Shown here piece after piece: positions 1-9,939 of a stretch of 64,000 nucleotides of DNA. The translations under genes were made by a program, and so were the position numbers. The stretch's first letter is position 1, and each line of letters opens with the position of its first letter. The stretch is from assembly GCA_013433145.1 (NCBI GenBank), contig CM024171.1:13717358-13781357 (forward strand), written 5' to 3'. The stretch comes from Ascaris suum (taxonomy: Eukaryota > Nematoda > Chromadorea > Rhabditida > Ascarididae). The notes under the pieces were generated by a model. It saw only the letters and a list, made by a program, of their open reading frames with translations. It was not told the DNA's origin and made no database searches.

Positions 1-495
1 CTCAGCAGAGAACAGAACATTATTAAACAAAGCGCAGTGTTCCGCCTTCTGCCGGGATTCATTTACGCGCGAAGTCGTCCATCAGTATCTATTTTTATTC
101 CTCCCCTGCCCCTCCCCTTTATGCGTCTCAAACAAGAAGGAACCTCCCAACAGCTGGAAGTCGACGAAAGCCGAGTACAGCATTTCTTCTACTTTGCAGC
201 AAAAAAGTGATCTAATATCAAAAGTTGAATAATGTGGAAAAAACATCTTCTTTCGCCACTCCACGACATTACAAAATTATATCAAGCAAAAACCATATGA
301 AATTTTACGCAGATGTCTTCTCCATCATTTTTCTAACTGCAAGAGAAGGGGAGGGGAGGGAGTTGATACAAACAACACACAGCGGCAAACAGAAATGTTC
401 CTCAGCAAGTAAACAAGTAAACATTTTCTGCTAGCACAATTGAAACAAATAGTTCATAAAAGAGATAAAAAGAGTGCACGGCGCAATACTTCCGC

Positions 496-647
496 CTAAC
501 GATGGACCAATTCTTCGCAAAGCACCATCTTCTCCACATCAGCGAACATTGCAGCACCAACTTGGGCGAGTGCAAGCTCATGACGCATCTCACGCGCTCT
601 ATGGAAGTGTCGATCCAGAACTGACTGTGCAGGAAGGCCCAAGAATT
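496..647 (-). CDS. RanBPM last exon (end of CRA domain, stop codon)
   Basis: Terminal coding exon of a RANBP9/10-type protein, a scaffold subunit of the CTLH/GID ubiquitin ligase complex. On the minus strand a T-rich tag acceptor at 648-650 opens the exon; with the G carried over from the previous exon the first residue is Glu, so the joint reads NSAIL-E-FLGLPAQ, matching human NSAIL-E-THNLPKQ. The exon ends ALAQVGAAMFADVEKMV..., which aligns with the human C-terminal GSCAFATVEDYLH, and then a TAG at 496-498. Fifty codons including the stop, no internal lesion. This exon lies outside the part of the window that is duplicated. Confidence 0.85.
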
Positions 648-1313
648 CTAAAATTTCAAAAATTGACCACGCCCCTCTCAAAAAAAAAAAAAAAAACAGA
701 ATTATTCGATTCATGACAGGTCTTTAAAGTCATTGAAGAGAAACATTTACGGGCTGGAGGAAAGCGCCTGCTTTAGAAGAAGGCAAGCTGTTCGAATCGT
801 ACTTGCCCTCCTCCCCCCCCCCCAGAAATCAATAGAAATGTCACCGCGAAAACACAGTTTCGCTGTGCGCTGACTCTAATAAGCCTCTTATAGTAAAAAC
901 TAAAAAATATCGGGAAATCGGAACCAAAAATAGTACTTTGTCAACATTTTCTCCACTCCATTCAAATGGAGACAAGCTTTTCAAAAAACTTGTACTGCTA
1001 ATAATTTTTAAAAAACACCCAGCCTTTGCCAGAAACTTCTGGGATGTCATGTTCTTTCAAGATGTGAAGCACGCTGATTTTCTTTGACCCGAATGCCAGT
1101 CACTGTTCGCAACAAAAAATATCTAACAATCTAAGCCTTTGGAAAATCACGGTTGTCAATGATAAAAGTGCAGAAGACCCAAGCGTTCATAAGCAGAATG
1201 CACAACTCGAAAATAGGTACATCCCAAGGCATGTATCTCAAATGGAAACGATGATTTCCTGCATCCTTCTCAACTCAAGAGAATCAAAGAAACCACTGCT
1301 TCAACAAACAAAC

Positions 1314-1425
1314 CAAGAATGGCGCTGTTCATGGCAGCTGTAGCTTTCCCTCTCATCGATGGATTCATCAAGTAACCCACTGGCGACTGCCTCGGAGAAG
1401 CCTGACAGATAAGTGCGAAAGCATC
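1314..1425 (-). CDS. RanBPM exon, core of CRA domain
   Basis: Exon bounded by acceptor tttgcag and a weaker GTTTGT donor, entering in phase 0 and leaving in phase 1. It encodes DAFALICQASPRQSPVGY followed by LMNPSMRGKATAAMNSAIL. Human RANBP9 has DAFSLLAYSDPWNSPVGN then QLDPIQREPVCSALNSAIL at the same place, so the SPVG and NSAIL landmarks fix the identity. The CRA domain packs against CTLH and mediates assembly of the CTLH/GID complex. Reading frame is clean and both junctions are in phase with the neighbouring exons. Confidence 0.88.
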
Positions 1426-1644
1426 CTGCAAATGTTTAAAAAGTTTATTCATCATCGTTTTAAATCCATTCAATGCATTTTTTAGCACAATCTTCATTTA
1501 CCAGTCCCTTCTATTAATCCACTCGGTTTCATCATGAAGTAGGATCGTAGATAAGTTTGAAAAACTACTCAATAAAGGAAATATGTACTTTGTATAATTG
1601 CAGAGCAAGCAAGCACTGAAAAATGTGCAGACGCCAGCACTTAC

Positions 1645-1827
1645 GTGCATTCGACTGATGAGTGCCTCCCGTGGATGCAAAAGTTCTATGCTGAGCGCAT
1701 TCAATGATCTGCCAAACTCGAGGAGACGTTGCATGCGCTCGTACGGAGCCAGCTCTGTCTTGGCGTAGCCCGCCGATCTGCAGTCCTCTCCAGCACCGTC
1801 TTCATGAAGGCATTCGTCTATGCAGTC
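1645..1827 (-). CDS. RanBPM exon, acidic linker end and start of CRA domain
   Basis: 61 codons ending at a consensus GTAAGT donor. The N-terminal half is acidic with several cysteines (DCIDECLHEDGAGEDC), the C-terminal half reads MQRLLEFGRSLNALSIELL, matching the human MIHFGRELQAMSEQL helix that opens the CRA domain. The acceptor (ttttgag) is not strong and the entry phase is 0, whereas the closest upstream exon that I can place (2,280-2,363) leaves in phase 1. A small exon between about 1,830 and 2,280 is therefore probably missing from this model, or the true acceptor is different. Confidence 0.8.
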
Positions 1828-2279
1828 CTCAAAAAGGGTGTGGCAAATCCCAAAACAGGTACCAACAAACCAGTTTTCTCAACAGTAGCAAGTAGTTCAG
1901 TCAAGAGCAAATATTGAAAATCTGACCCACTAGTCGAAATCTCACTTACGCCCAATACCAAAAAATTTGGAAACAGAAGACATTTTGAGAACCCTATTCA
2001 CATACTGAGCAGTTGCATATGAATCACTAAAAGTAAAAAAAGGAAAATCTGCAAACCCGCTTTTCAGCCGTCATCGAACGCTCCACCGGTAGTAACATTA
2101 CTGCCTCGAAGTCAGGGGGCGTGGCAACGTTAGTGGCAAACCTTTCAACTCTCTGAACAAACTCGGCTCTGACAAAATTCCCAGCTCAAAGCCGACCGAG
2201 TCGGACAGTTTTCCATTTTTACACAATATTCCATAGAAAACGGCTCAACGCCTTAAAGAATTTCATAGTGGGTATAAAC

Positions 2280-2363
2280 CTAGTTCTTCTGCAACGATCG
2301 TTGTTGCTGAAACGTGCCCGTGCGATGCGCCGTTCGCTTCCGCCCCTGATCCATTGTTCTTTG
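2280..2363 (-). CDS. RanBPM low-complexity linker exon (left copy)
   Basis: Acceptor ccatag, then AKNNGSGAEANGASHG and VSATTIVAEEL, donor GTTTAT, phase 1 to phase 1. The composition (Asn, Gly, Ser, Ala) fits the disordered segment between CTLH and CRA in RANBP9-type proteins and joins in phase to the 3,143-3,213 exon. Assigned by position, strand, phase and composition, not by sequence match. The inverted copy at 63,733-63,815 has one G fewer in a G run and so is out of frame. Confidence 0.6.
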   Translation of the reverse strand, partial: QRTMDQGRKRTAHRTGTFQQQRSLQKN

Positions 2364-3142
2364 CTATGGAAAGACCATTCGACTCTGCAAGCCATATTGA
2401 TCAGCGATGTCTGAAGTGCTTTTCCAGCGGCTCGATAATACTCTTAATGTTGTTGGACAGCAAGTACTTTGCAGTGAAAGACTTCGTTTAGCCGCTAGCA
2501 AGTGCTTCGTGACGAAAACGATGGCACCGAAACAACCGATGAAAGAAGCAGATAATCTCAAAATAAATGGTTCATCACTTCGTCGCACAACTACTTCTTC
2601 TTTCACGAAAACTATGTCAATACTTCAACCTCTTCTCCCACATCTCCGCTCCTCCATACCGCAACAAAAGTGGAAACCTATAATATGGCGAAAAAAAGCC
2701 AACAACGATGGTCGCTTCTACATTCACAAGTGACCTCTTTCAGACCACTAACAACTTGCATAAAAAAGGCAGATGCAATTCTCCGTACAATTACATTCTC
2801 CAGATTGGGAAAAGAAGCAATCCAGACCCCGCTTTAACTGCTCAACGATTCTGAAGATGACTTATATACTTTCTTTGACAAACCGTTTTTGGTACCTTCA
2901 GCTTAAACCTGATCCGATGACTCCATTTCATTTTATCCGACCATCAAGTTGGGGTGGCGGAAGGGATGACGGCAAAAGGAAGAAAGTTGAGTGTTGAGGT
3001 GGGGGGGGGGGGGGGAAGGGGGGGAAGGGCTATTTGCGTCCACTTAAACAGTAAGACCCAAACCTTTTACTAACGTTACAACGCTTAACACAATATCGAA
3101 AGAAATGGCTTGGGCGAATCAAAAGGTACTGATGGACTATAC

Positions 3143-3213
3143 CATGTGCAACTCCATTAGAAGAAAAGCTCGCATCATGCGGCAGTGAGCAATCGTCGTC
3201 CATAGGCTCATCA
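3143..3213 (-). CDS. RanBPM acidic linker exon (left copy)
   Basis: 71-nt exon with a strong ttttcag acceptor and a GTATAG donor. It encodes DEPMDDDCSLPHDASFSS followed by NGVAH, an acidic Ser-rich stretch like the MEDCDTEMEVDSS region of human RANBP9. The copy at 62,881-62,951 has the same length and identical protein, differing by a synonymous GAC/GAT change, which supports coding. Entry phase is 2 and exit phase 1, so at least one further exon must lie between this and 3,875. Confidence 0.68.
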
Positions 3214-3419
3214 CTGAAAACGGCAAAACTGAAACAAACGAAACCATACTGTACTCTCAAAGGCTAAAGTGAAAGACAAATAACAGCTCACTACTGGCCA
3301 ACACAAGAGTTCCAGATAAAGTGCCTAGATCCCTGTCGTACCATCCATCCAAACAATAAGTGCCAAGTAAGCAAAAAGAATGCTCAAATGTTCTTTCAGA
3401 ATTCACTTAGCATCGCTTC

Positions 3420-3580
3420 AAGTGGATGGATCAGCCCCCTTATTTGCAAGAAAACTCGAGCACATCTAAACGTGAAAACGTGCTCATGACCGATGATTAC
3501 ATAGACTTTCCGATTCATGCACTCCTAGAAAGCAAGAAACAAAAGAAAGAAAACACGAATGGAATTGAACAAGCACGAAT
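3420..3580 (-). other. Candidate coding segment, minus strand, unassigned
   Basis: A good acceptor (ctttctag) precedes an open frame beginning ECMNRKVYVIIGHEHVFTF and running 42 codons. The inverted copy near 62,570-62,696 keeps the frame with three amino acid changes and no indel. The plus strand of the same stretch is also open (beginning MDQPPYLQENSSTSKREN at 3,426), so the coding strand is not settled. It sits where a RanBPM linker exon is missing, but I could not make its phases fit. Confidence 0.3.
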
Positions 3581-3874
3581 GGAATCTACAATAGATGCTT
3601 GTCAGACGCACTTCACAGTACCCAACCATCTTAGCAGCCCGCCCAACATACTACTCGGTGCTACTTCCTCCATCCACCCTATGTAATCAAAAAGGAGATG
3701 CAACCAGATCCCCTTGTAGTCGCTGTAAGGAATAACAGGAAAAGTTGAGATACAGCTTGCGTGCAATACCCAGGTTAAATCAAGACACGAAAATGCTGAG
3801 GGTTATGTATACCAGAAGCAAGGTCAACATGAGACGTAAGTTGCTTGTTCATGTAAGCAAATAAATAAACATAC

Positions 3875-4036
3875 TTTTCTGGTGTTAGCAAAGTGCAGCA
3901 AAATAGGATTCAAAAAGTGACCTGTTTCAGTTTGAAGCATTCTGACAGGCATGTGACGAAGGAGTGAAATGACCGTGAGCAGTACTGGTTTGAGAAAGAC
4001 GGATTGATGCTCGACGAGACTGCTGTATGCTCCGCT
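3875..4036 (-). CDS. Probable RanBPM-region exon, 54 codons (left copy)
   Basis: Acceptor acatttcag and donor GTATGT enclose exactly 54 codons, phase 0 to 0: SGAYSSLVEHQSVFLKPV continuing to a C-terminal HFANTRK. The inverted copy at 62,054-62,215 is the same length with no indel and about three conservative changes (R/K, L/V, A/T), the best-preserved exon of the duplicated part. It chains in phase with the 44-nt exon upstream. I assign it to the RanBPM gene only because of strand, position and phase; I do not recognise the sequence and a nested gene is possible. Confidence 0.6.
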
Positions 4037-4587
4037 CTGAAATGTCATCTAAATCAGAGCCTCAAATGGGCCTACCCCCTTTCTCCGTCCCTCCTTTCCC
4101 CTCGATCGTCCTCCAGTTGAAGAGGTGGAAGTCGCAAGTCGCAGTCGGATTCACACCTCAGGCCAGAATAAGAATGAAAGTCTTTTTAAAAAGAAGAGAG
4201 AAAACGAAGGAGTGAGAGAAACGACTAAAAAAACGTTTTTTCTTCTCACTTACTGCCATCACCCTTTCGCTGTCAAGGCAATGAAACCAATGGTGTTCAG
4301 AACAATTTTTCTTCATCCGCAAACCCCTAGAACTTAGCAAACTTGCGTTATTTTTCGCAGCAATAGAAGCTCGCTTGAACTGTCACCTCATCAACGTTTC
4401 GACCTCACCTTCAAAGGCCACCCTTGCAGGTGGATAACGACTCGGGAATGCACATCACTATGACATGCTCTTTAAGTTTAAGTTTGCGCAAATCCACGTT
4501 TGCAATGCGCATCACAAGGACGTCGTTTCTATATTTGTGCATCAACATTATAGCATGTCCCAACTAGCAACAGTCAGGATGGTCGAT

Positions 4588-4863
4588 TTACTCCGAGAAA
4601 AGTGAGTCACTCCAGTGAGCTGAAATTTTCCACGCTTTTCTTAAGGTGCCTTGACGCATTTTACACAGTCGAATGCAGAAGTGCACAAAAAGGAGCCCTC
4701 CCTCTACAATTTCTACAAGCGACGGGTAAGACAAAAGGCGCTTAGATTGTTTCATATGTTTCAATGTTTCAATACTTTCAGTGCCTAACTTAATATCGAA
4801 ACTCGAAAAAAAAATGCCATGCATAGGACCCATAAGAACACTGCGTGTCAGAATCTCTGACAT
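4588..4863 (-). other. Open stretch in an intron, strand uncertain
   Basis: The minus strand has a 91-codon open frame (4,588-4,863) and the plus strand a 117-codon one (4,781-5,134) starting just after a ctttcag motif. Both look composed enough to be coding, but the inverted copy at about 60,960-61,500 carries a minus-one and a plus-one homopolymer change in each, so neither is clearly under constraint. I do not assign a product. Confidence 0.2.
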
Positions 4864-5211
4864 GCTTTCCAGTCGTTTTGAATTCCCACATAAACAGCTT
4901 CAAAAAATCTGCTCTTTCACGTCAATTAAGGATAGTTGCTTTCTAAACTATTCGATCCCGAAGATCGCATGTCTAGCGAAATCCGAAACCCGATCAAATG
5001 GCTACGTGGAAATTTTGGTGGACTTCACTGGTCGATTAAAAAAGGTTCTCAACAACTCGTGTAAAACATATAAGTTGAAAAAAACTTCAAACAAGCAGCC
5101 ACCCGGTGAGATTCTTCATAGAAGCATCTTTTAGGGGCAAATTCAAAACTGGAGCCAACGAAGAATTAACCAACTTTGCCTTACTAACGTGCTTAATAGT
5201 AATTAGTCTAC

Positions 5212-5255
5212 GTGAGATGCCGTCTTGAAGTCGTAGTTCAGCCCTAATGAAATAA
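5212..5255 (-). CDS. RanBPM-region 44-nt exon (left copy)
   Basis: Acceptor acttttcag, donor GTAGAC, phase 1 to 0, encoding VISLGLNYDFKTASH. The 44 bases are identical in the inverted copy at 60,834-60,877, while the flanking introns differ, which supports selection or very recent copying. It links the 5,572-5,667 exon and the 3,875-4,036 exon in phase. Confidence 0.55.
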
Positions 5256-5571
5256 CTGAAAAGTAATTGACATAATCTCTATTGCCGCAAAGAAAAATTC
5301 GAACTTCCAGTCTCAGAAGAAAAGCTTTCGAAGATGGTAAAGTTTTTTTCGGGGTACGAATAAGTTCGTTAAATTCATCGTAATAACTTCTCTTTTGCAG
5401 TTGATTTTCCGGAATTTTTCCATAAGAAAATACTCAAAAATCTTCTGCTTCAAAGGAAAATGGATTACATTTTTATAGCAGATGTCGTAAACCGGCTTGG
5501 AAAACTCAGTCTAATTCACGATGAGGAAACAAGTCACTTTTTAAAGCGAGTTTGAAAGCAAAAAACCCTAC

Positions 5572-5667
5572 CTTGACCACTCCGCCGTTTAAATGGATTC
5601 ACGACGCCCGCATCGACAGTAATCCCATTAGAAGCGATTGTGAAGGACCGGCCAGTTCGAGTAAAAA
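5572..5667 (-). CDS. RanBPM linker exon (left copy)
   Basis: 96 nt, phase 1 to 1, donor GTAGGG, acceptor gctcaag. Encodes FTRTGRSFTIASNGITVD then AGVVNPFKRRSGQ. The inverted copy (60,424-60,519) keeps the length and frame with one synonymous change (Ile ATC/ATT) and three amino acid changes. The basic Pro/Ser-rich character fits the disordered region between CTLH and CRA. I infer the assignment from phase and position. Confidence 0.6.
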
Positions 5668-6046
5668 CTTGAGCAAAAAAATCAAAACCTAAACTACTCA
5701 ATGATAATCACCATCAATCTGTATATAAACACAAATAACTAGACCGTACCGACTTCTATGTCTATCTAATGAGAGCTATACTTATAAAAAAGGTACGTGG
5801 AGGCACAAGTGATAGCAGTATTTCTGTAAAACAGCGGGAGATGGTGTGCAGCTGGTACTTCGAACCACTCTCAGATAGAGGGGTCCCCGCTGTTATTATT
5901 ATGAATTTCCTTCAACTAATCAAGAGCACGTGAAGGCGTTTCACAAACGTATAACGATACATCATAAAAAACAACAATGAACTGATAACCTGAGCATGAT
6001 TTTGGGAGAGGAGCATCCTTAGGCAGTGAGCGGCGGCTCAGGTTAC

Positions 6047-6118
6047 TTGCAGATGCGGTCGACGCAAGCTGAGATTTAATGTTTCCAGCGGATGAGTTGC
6101 ACGATGCATCACCGTTTC
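6047..6118 (-). CDS. RanBPM Asn/Ser/Ala-rich linker exon (left copy)
   Basis: 72 nt, phase 1 to 1, between a cctaaag acceptor and a GTAACC donor. Encodes NGDASCNSSAGNIKSQ then LASTASA, low-complexity sequence that directly follows the CTLH end as NGTDSEV does in human RANBP9. The inverted copy at about 59,979-60,046 has lost four bases net and is out of frame. Confidence 0.6.
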
Positions 6119-6725
6119 CTTTAGGAAACGAATTCTAAGCTAATTCTCCAAGGGTAAGAACCTTTTTGAGAAAATAACGTCTCGCTTAATGCAGCTGGTT
6201 GCAAAGTAGGTAAAAGAGAGCATAAAAAATCATCGGCAAGTGTGCTCACTCAACAATTCGTCAATAAATCAGTTGTCATTTTATTACACGTTCAGTGCTT
6301 CGCAGTCAATTCCATCAGCTCAAGGAATTTGCCCTTGCAAAAAACTGTGGCATTAGCGCAAGCTTAAGAACAAAGGCTTTTTAGCCTTTTTGAAGTGCTG
6401 TAGGATATAGTACGCATAGCGGAATATCAGGTCAAAGAGTTCCAAAGTTTGCTTCTGATACTAAGATCCTCGAAACAGTTCTGCTGCTTGTTCGAGATAC
6501 AGTAAAAATGCAGCGAATGATTAGATGCTTCAAGCTGGAATAAAAACGATGAGGCAACTTTGCAATATTGAGTCCGAAAAAATGAGAGCGGAAAATGCTT
6601 CTTACGACCCTTTCCTATAGTATACATGCTTGGCTTAATGTTAGCACACCTCGCCTGTTTAACAGCTATCAGGTCATCTTTTTTAAGGTGCTCGATCCCT
6701 CTAAACAATCCATTTCTACTCTTAC

Positions 6726-6770
6726 TGCGTTCAGCAGCACCCGAAACGAAGTCAGGCAACATGCCGTCGC
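6726..6770 (-). CDS. RanBPM exon after CTLH domain (left copy)
   Basis: 45-nt exon, acceptor gtttttag and strong donor GTAAGA, phase 1 to 1, encoding DGMLPDFVSGAAER. It is the first exon downstream of the CTLH exon and joins it in phase (last residues ..LTEIS-DGMLPDF..). The copy at 59,326-59,370 differs by one amino acid (Arg to Cys). The intron before it contains the breakpoint at 7,131/7,132 where the inverted copy diverges. Confidence 0.65.
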
Positions 6771-7756
6771 CTAAAAACAACAAGAGGAAATGTTGCAATA
6801 AAGCAGCCTGCGATTGTGCGCGGAGAGGGAAGCAGACATGGCACTATTACATTACTACCTTGGTTAGCATTCAACTCTGAACACCCCACAATTTCAAACA
6901 CCACAAGCGCAGAAGCTTGAAATACGCAGAACTGTACATCTTTCAATATATCAGGTCTCAAGCCTTTACGATCATTCAGCCTCATATGAGAAAGTTACAG
7001 TGGTTTTAATTGCGTTAAATATGAAATATACTGGCAGCCAGTTCAATAACAACTTTCTGAACTTTCCGTTACTTTATGCCATTATTCAGTCACTATACTA
7101 CGAGTGCAGCTCGAAAATACTCCACCTTATCCTAAACAACAAATGACAATTCGCCTACTTAGCTCTTGTTATTAGTGTTGCAGAAGGAAACGGGGGAAGG
7201 GATTACTTAACTGTCATTAAAACATGAGAATGAATCTCAGTTTCCACGGGTTAAAGCTGAGGACCTCTGATCTCAAACATTTCAGTCCTAGCTTAACTTC
7301 CCAGAACAACTAAAACTTCGAGTTAAAAATTTCCGAGATTATAGCCGCTCGAACAAGTTACGCCGCGCAACAACACTACAGCCTACCCAACCTTACACCA
7401 TCGTAGGTGGCATTTAATGGTTCTTAGTGAACTGAAAATGGCAAAACGATACATAGTGCACTTAGTCCACCCACTAAGACCGGGATTTGGATGTTTCGAT
7501 ACGTCGAAACTGCGCCATTTCGCATTCTCTATGTGGAGAATTTAATCACCCTCCTTCTGCAACGACTGCTGACTTTTAGCCCATTAAGAACGAAGACAAA
7601 CTTTTCGACGGAACGCAAAGACAGCACGATTGAACCTAGAAATTTTATGCAAGGAAAGCTTCCTTGCTTTACAGTAAAGCCGCCCCTCCTTCCTCCTCTC
7701 CCCCTCCTGCATTAATACACTCTTTTAATGTTTGGAAAAAGAATCTCAATGAAGAC

Positions 7757-7909
7757 TTATCTCCGTTAATTGAATGAGTATCTCGACGAACTCTTTGCAG
7801 TGGAGCAATAAAGCGAGTTCTTTGTTGCGCGATAACAAATTCGGGTACAGCTTCTCAGTGCGAGAGATCGCCTCCCCAACTTTGCCCTCCAGAACAAGTT
7901 TCTGCAAGG
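7757..7909 (-). CDS. RanBPM CTLH-domain exon
   Basis: Strong atttttcag acceptor. Encodes LQKLVLEGKVGEAISRTEK then LYPNLLSRNKELALLL and HCKEFVEILIQL. Human RANBP9 reads IQKLVLAGRMGEAIETTQQ LYPSLLERNPNLLFTL KVRQFIEMV here, so identity is firm. The CTLH motif (C-terminal to LisH) forms part of the helical dimer and complex interface of CTLH/GID subunits. 153 nt, phase 1 to 1, donor GTCTTC is weak. It is absent from the inverted copy because it falls inside the 21.5-kb segment missing there. Confidence 0.9.
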
Positions 7910-7953
7910 CTGAAAAATACTGCATTAATTACCAGATGCAACAGGTTCGTTAC

Positions 7954-7966
7954 TGCAAACATCTCT
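7954..7966 (-). CDS. 13-nt microexon in RanBPM CTLH domain
   Basis: Between acceptor gttcgtcag and donor GTAACG sit 13 bases coding R-D-V-C plus one base. Including them makes the phase-0 end of the 8,431-8,489 exon join the phase-1 start of the CTLH exon, giving SLRDVCTLQKLV, which has exactly the spacing of human SIKNRQRIQKLV. Skipping them breaks the frame. The following intron is only 44 nt, normal for nematodes. Confidence 0.65.
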
Positions 7967-8185
7967 CTGACGAACAGGTGCCACGGATAAACTCCTGAAT
8001 CGGCTCGCGCAATCCGATGGAGGCTCACTGGGGACCAACAAAACTAGAGGTTTTCCGCTCTACGAGATGTTAGCTAATAACAGTTTTGTTTACCGAGACT
8101 GAAAAAATACGAATTGGTAGTTATGACAAAACGACCTATCATTGAACTCAGCTACGCGTTCATACTCCCCTCTCTCATGAACCAC

Positions 8186-8266
8186 TCGCAAGCCATGCAT
8201 GACTACTTTCTGAACGACCTTGAGACCTGTGATTGTTGTTCTCGGTCATGGTAGGAACAGCCTCAT
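8186..8266 (-). other. Possible small exon, minus strand
   Basis: A ttactaaag acceptor is followed by an open stretch DEAVPTMTENNNHRSQ, low-complexity and linker-like, with possible GTGGTT donor at 8,181-8,185. Placing it between the 8,431 exon and the microexon would interrupt the CTLH domain, so it is either intronic or an alternative exon. Confidence 0.2.
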
Positions 8267-8430
8267 CTTTAGTAAAATAAGAGTGTTGAAATACAGCCCT
8301 GCGTACTTTCGAAACTTGAAATCTCCTGCAGCACTCATATGTCATGAGATGGAATAACAATGCTGAGAAGCTTTGGTGAAGTAGTGATGAGAGGTAAGAC
8401 TCGAATCCACACAAAGGTTGATTTTCTTAC

Positions 8431-8489
8431 TAGGGATCCCACTTTCACTGCTGCATCGCCGGTCTCAAACAATGAGTCGAGGTTCGTTT
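8431..8489 (-). CDS. RanBPM exon between LisH and CTLH
   Basis: 59 nt with acceptor gactgtcag and strong donor GTAAGA, encoding TNLDSLFETGDAAVKVGS then L. It aligns in position with human AEAFARSTDQTVLEELAS, where the Phe and the Thr-Asp are shared landmarks, and continues in phase through the 13-nt microexon into the CTLH exon. Entry phase is 1. The LisH exon that should precede it was not identified with confidence. Confidence 0.65.
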
Positions 8490-8829
8490 CTGACAGTCAC
8501 CTTGATGTAACGTGTCTTCTCACGACAGTGTTTTTTAACTTTAACCTCAAGAACTTCTTTCCAAAGCACAAATAAATTACTCCAAAAAAGTTGTTCATTT
8601 TTAGTTGCACTAATTTCTCTTGCGCTGGAGAGCCGCTGCATAAGAGCGGTACATCACCGACGAACATAACTATTTTCCCATTCGTATTGTGGAGGCACAA
8701 TGTGCAAAAACCTGTGGTTAAGAATACAGATCCCTGTGGTGAGCCAAATTTGATACAACATTCACTAGCAGTTTCGTTCCTGGTGACCTTTTTAACACAA
8801 ACAGCTTTCTAACATATTTACTACCGTAC

Positions 8830-9030
8830 CTCTTTGACTTTGCCGTCAGCAGCTTTTAGCAAAAGAAGGACAGCCTTTAACGCACCAATAATTTATTTGA
8901 GTATCGAGTTAAGGTACATAGGCAGCTGAACATCCTCAAAAGATTCGAGAATTCGCTCACATATTTCAGCGGGGGCGCTATGTATGCAAGGGTGATTGCA
9001 GTATGCGTGCTTATCATGTTCTCAAGAAAC
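8830..9030 (-). other. Unassigned open stretch upstream of CTLH exons
   Basis: The minus strand reads through about 65 codons (including PAEICERILESFEDVQLP and, after a TAA, a Leu/Lys-rich helix ending in ADGKVKE) and ends at a GTACGG donor. It lies where the LisH exon of RanBPM should be, but it contains one TAA and its exit phase does not match the next exon. It may be a damaged LisH exon, another gene's relic, or chance. Confidence 0.25.
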
Positions 9031-9639
9031 AAGGAACTCCTCGGATATCCTTAACATCCCAGTCCAGATTTTATTGAAACCTGATCTCATACAAGTCATC
9101 TTTCATAGAAGACTTTCAGAAATATCGTTGTCGTTTAATGCCCTCAGCGCCGCACTACCGTATGTCACGAAGTAAATTGCCGTATGTCACGAAGAGGATT
9201 CCTACAACATCATCCCTTGATGCCAACACAGGACTCGTTACATTCGTTTGTAGACGCTACGTGGCTGCTTTCTTTTTCTCCCGTTCCATAGGACAAATTT
9301 AAAACACATTAGGCTTCCAAGCGATGACCCGCCTGTTTCAAACATATGCTCAAGGACGGAATCACTAAATACTCTGACCAAGCTTATAACGAAATTGTAC
9401 AGCCTCATGAAATCCTTCGGTTCCTCACCACTTAGCTCGCTCTAAGATAATTTCCTCACTGTGATGCATTCCTCCATCCATCATACAGTCTCAGAAATTT
9501 GTGATCTTCATTATTGGTGCGTAAACGGAATCAAAATCTCATTCATCGTTCGAGTGAAAATAGTGAGCGCTCCATTTACACCACCGAAGCTATCTAAAGA
9601 ACCGGAAAAGAAAAACAGGCCGGTCACAAGCACAGAACG

Positions 9640-9737
9640 CCGCAATGCTAGATTTTTCCGTTCCCGGGTTGTAAAATAGCTCTGAGCCTTCCGGCGGTGA
9701 GTCTTCCTGCTTTACTTGTAAAGATCTCTGCAGTCGA
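9640..9737 (-). other. Candidate exon, minus strand
   Basis: A ctcgactgcag acceptor is followed by an open acidic, Pro/Ser-rich stretch RSLQVKQEDSPPEGSE then LFYNPGTEKSS, GC-richer than the surrounding intron. Entry phase 0 matches the exit phase of the 14,929-15,060 SPRY exon, so it could be a RanBPM exon, but no convincing donor follows and there is no family match. Confidence 0.3.
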
Positions 9738-9768
9738 GACGCCAGAAAGACGAAGAGTGAATACATTA

Positions 9769-9770
<2 letters not shown>

Positions 9771-9816
<46 letters not shown>
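9771..9816. repeat. (TA)n microsatellite
   Basis: About 23 uninterrupted TA units inside a RanBPM intron. Confidence 0.95.
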
Positions 9817-9818
<2 letters not shown>

Positions 9819-9939
9819 TTAACACAATTTTCCAACTGCGCAAAGCATGTTAGTGCCAACCTATGGATGCCTTCAAAGCATAATAACAAACCTAACCGCA
9901 ATCTGCTCATAATTCGATCTCCTTGCCATAACTGCAATA

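Larger units (their letters stand above)
2095..7131 (+). repeat. Large inverted repeat, left arm, outer block
   Basis: Matches the reverse complement of 58,966-64,000 along its whole length with scattered substitutions and 1-5 bp indels; for example bases 2,095-2,125 pair with 63,970-64,000 and 7,091-7,131 with 58,966-59,006. It contains RanBPM linker exons. The outer end is set only by the window edge, so the true repeat is longer. Confidence 0.97.

Noticed and set aside
2407..2733. Plus-strand gene beginning MSEVLFQRLDNTLNVVGQ
   Set aside because: Open on both strands; the minus strand holds a phase-consistent RanBPM exon just below it, the inverted copy breaks the plus frame near its end, and no domain is visible. 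Not excluded as a nested gene.
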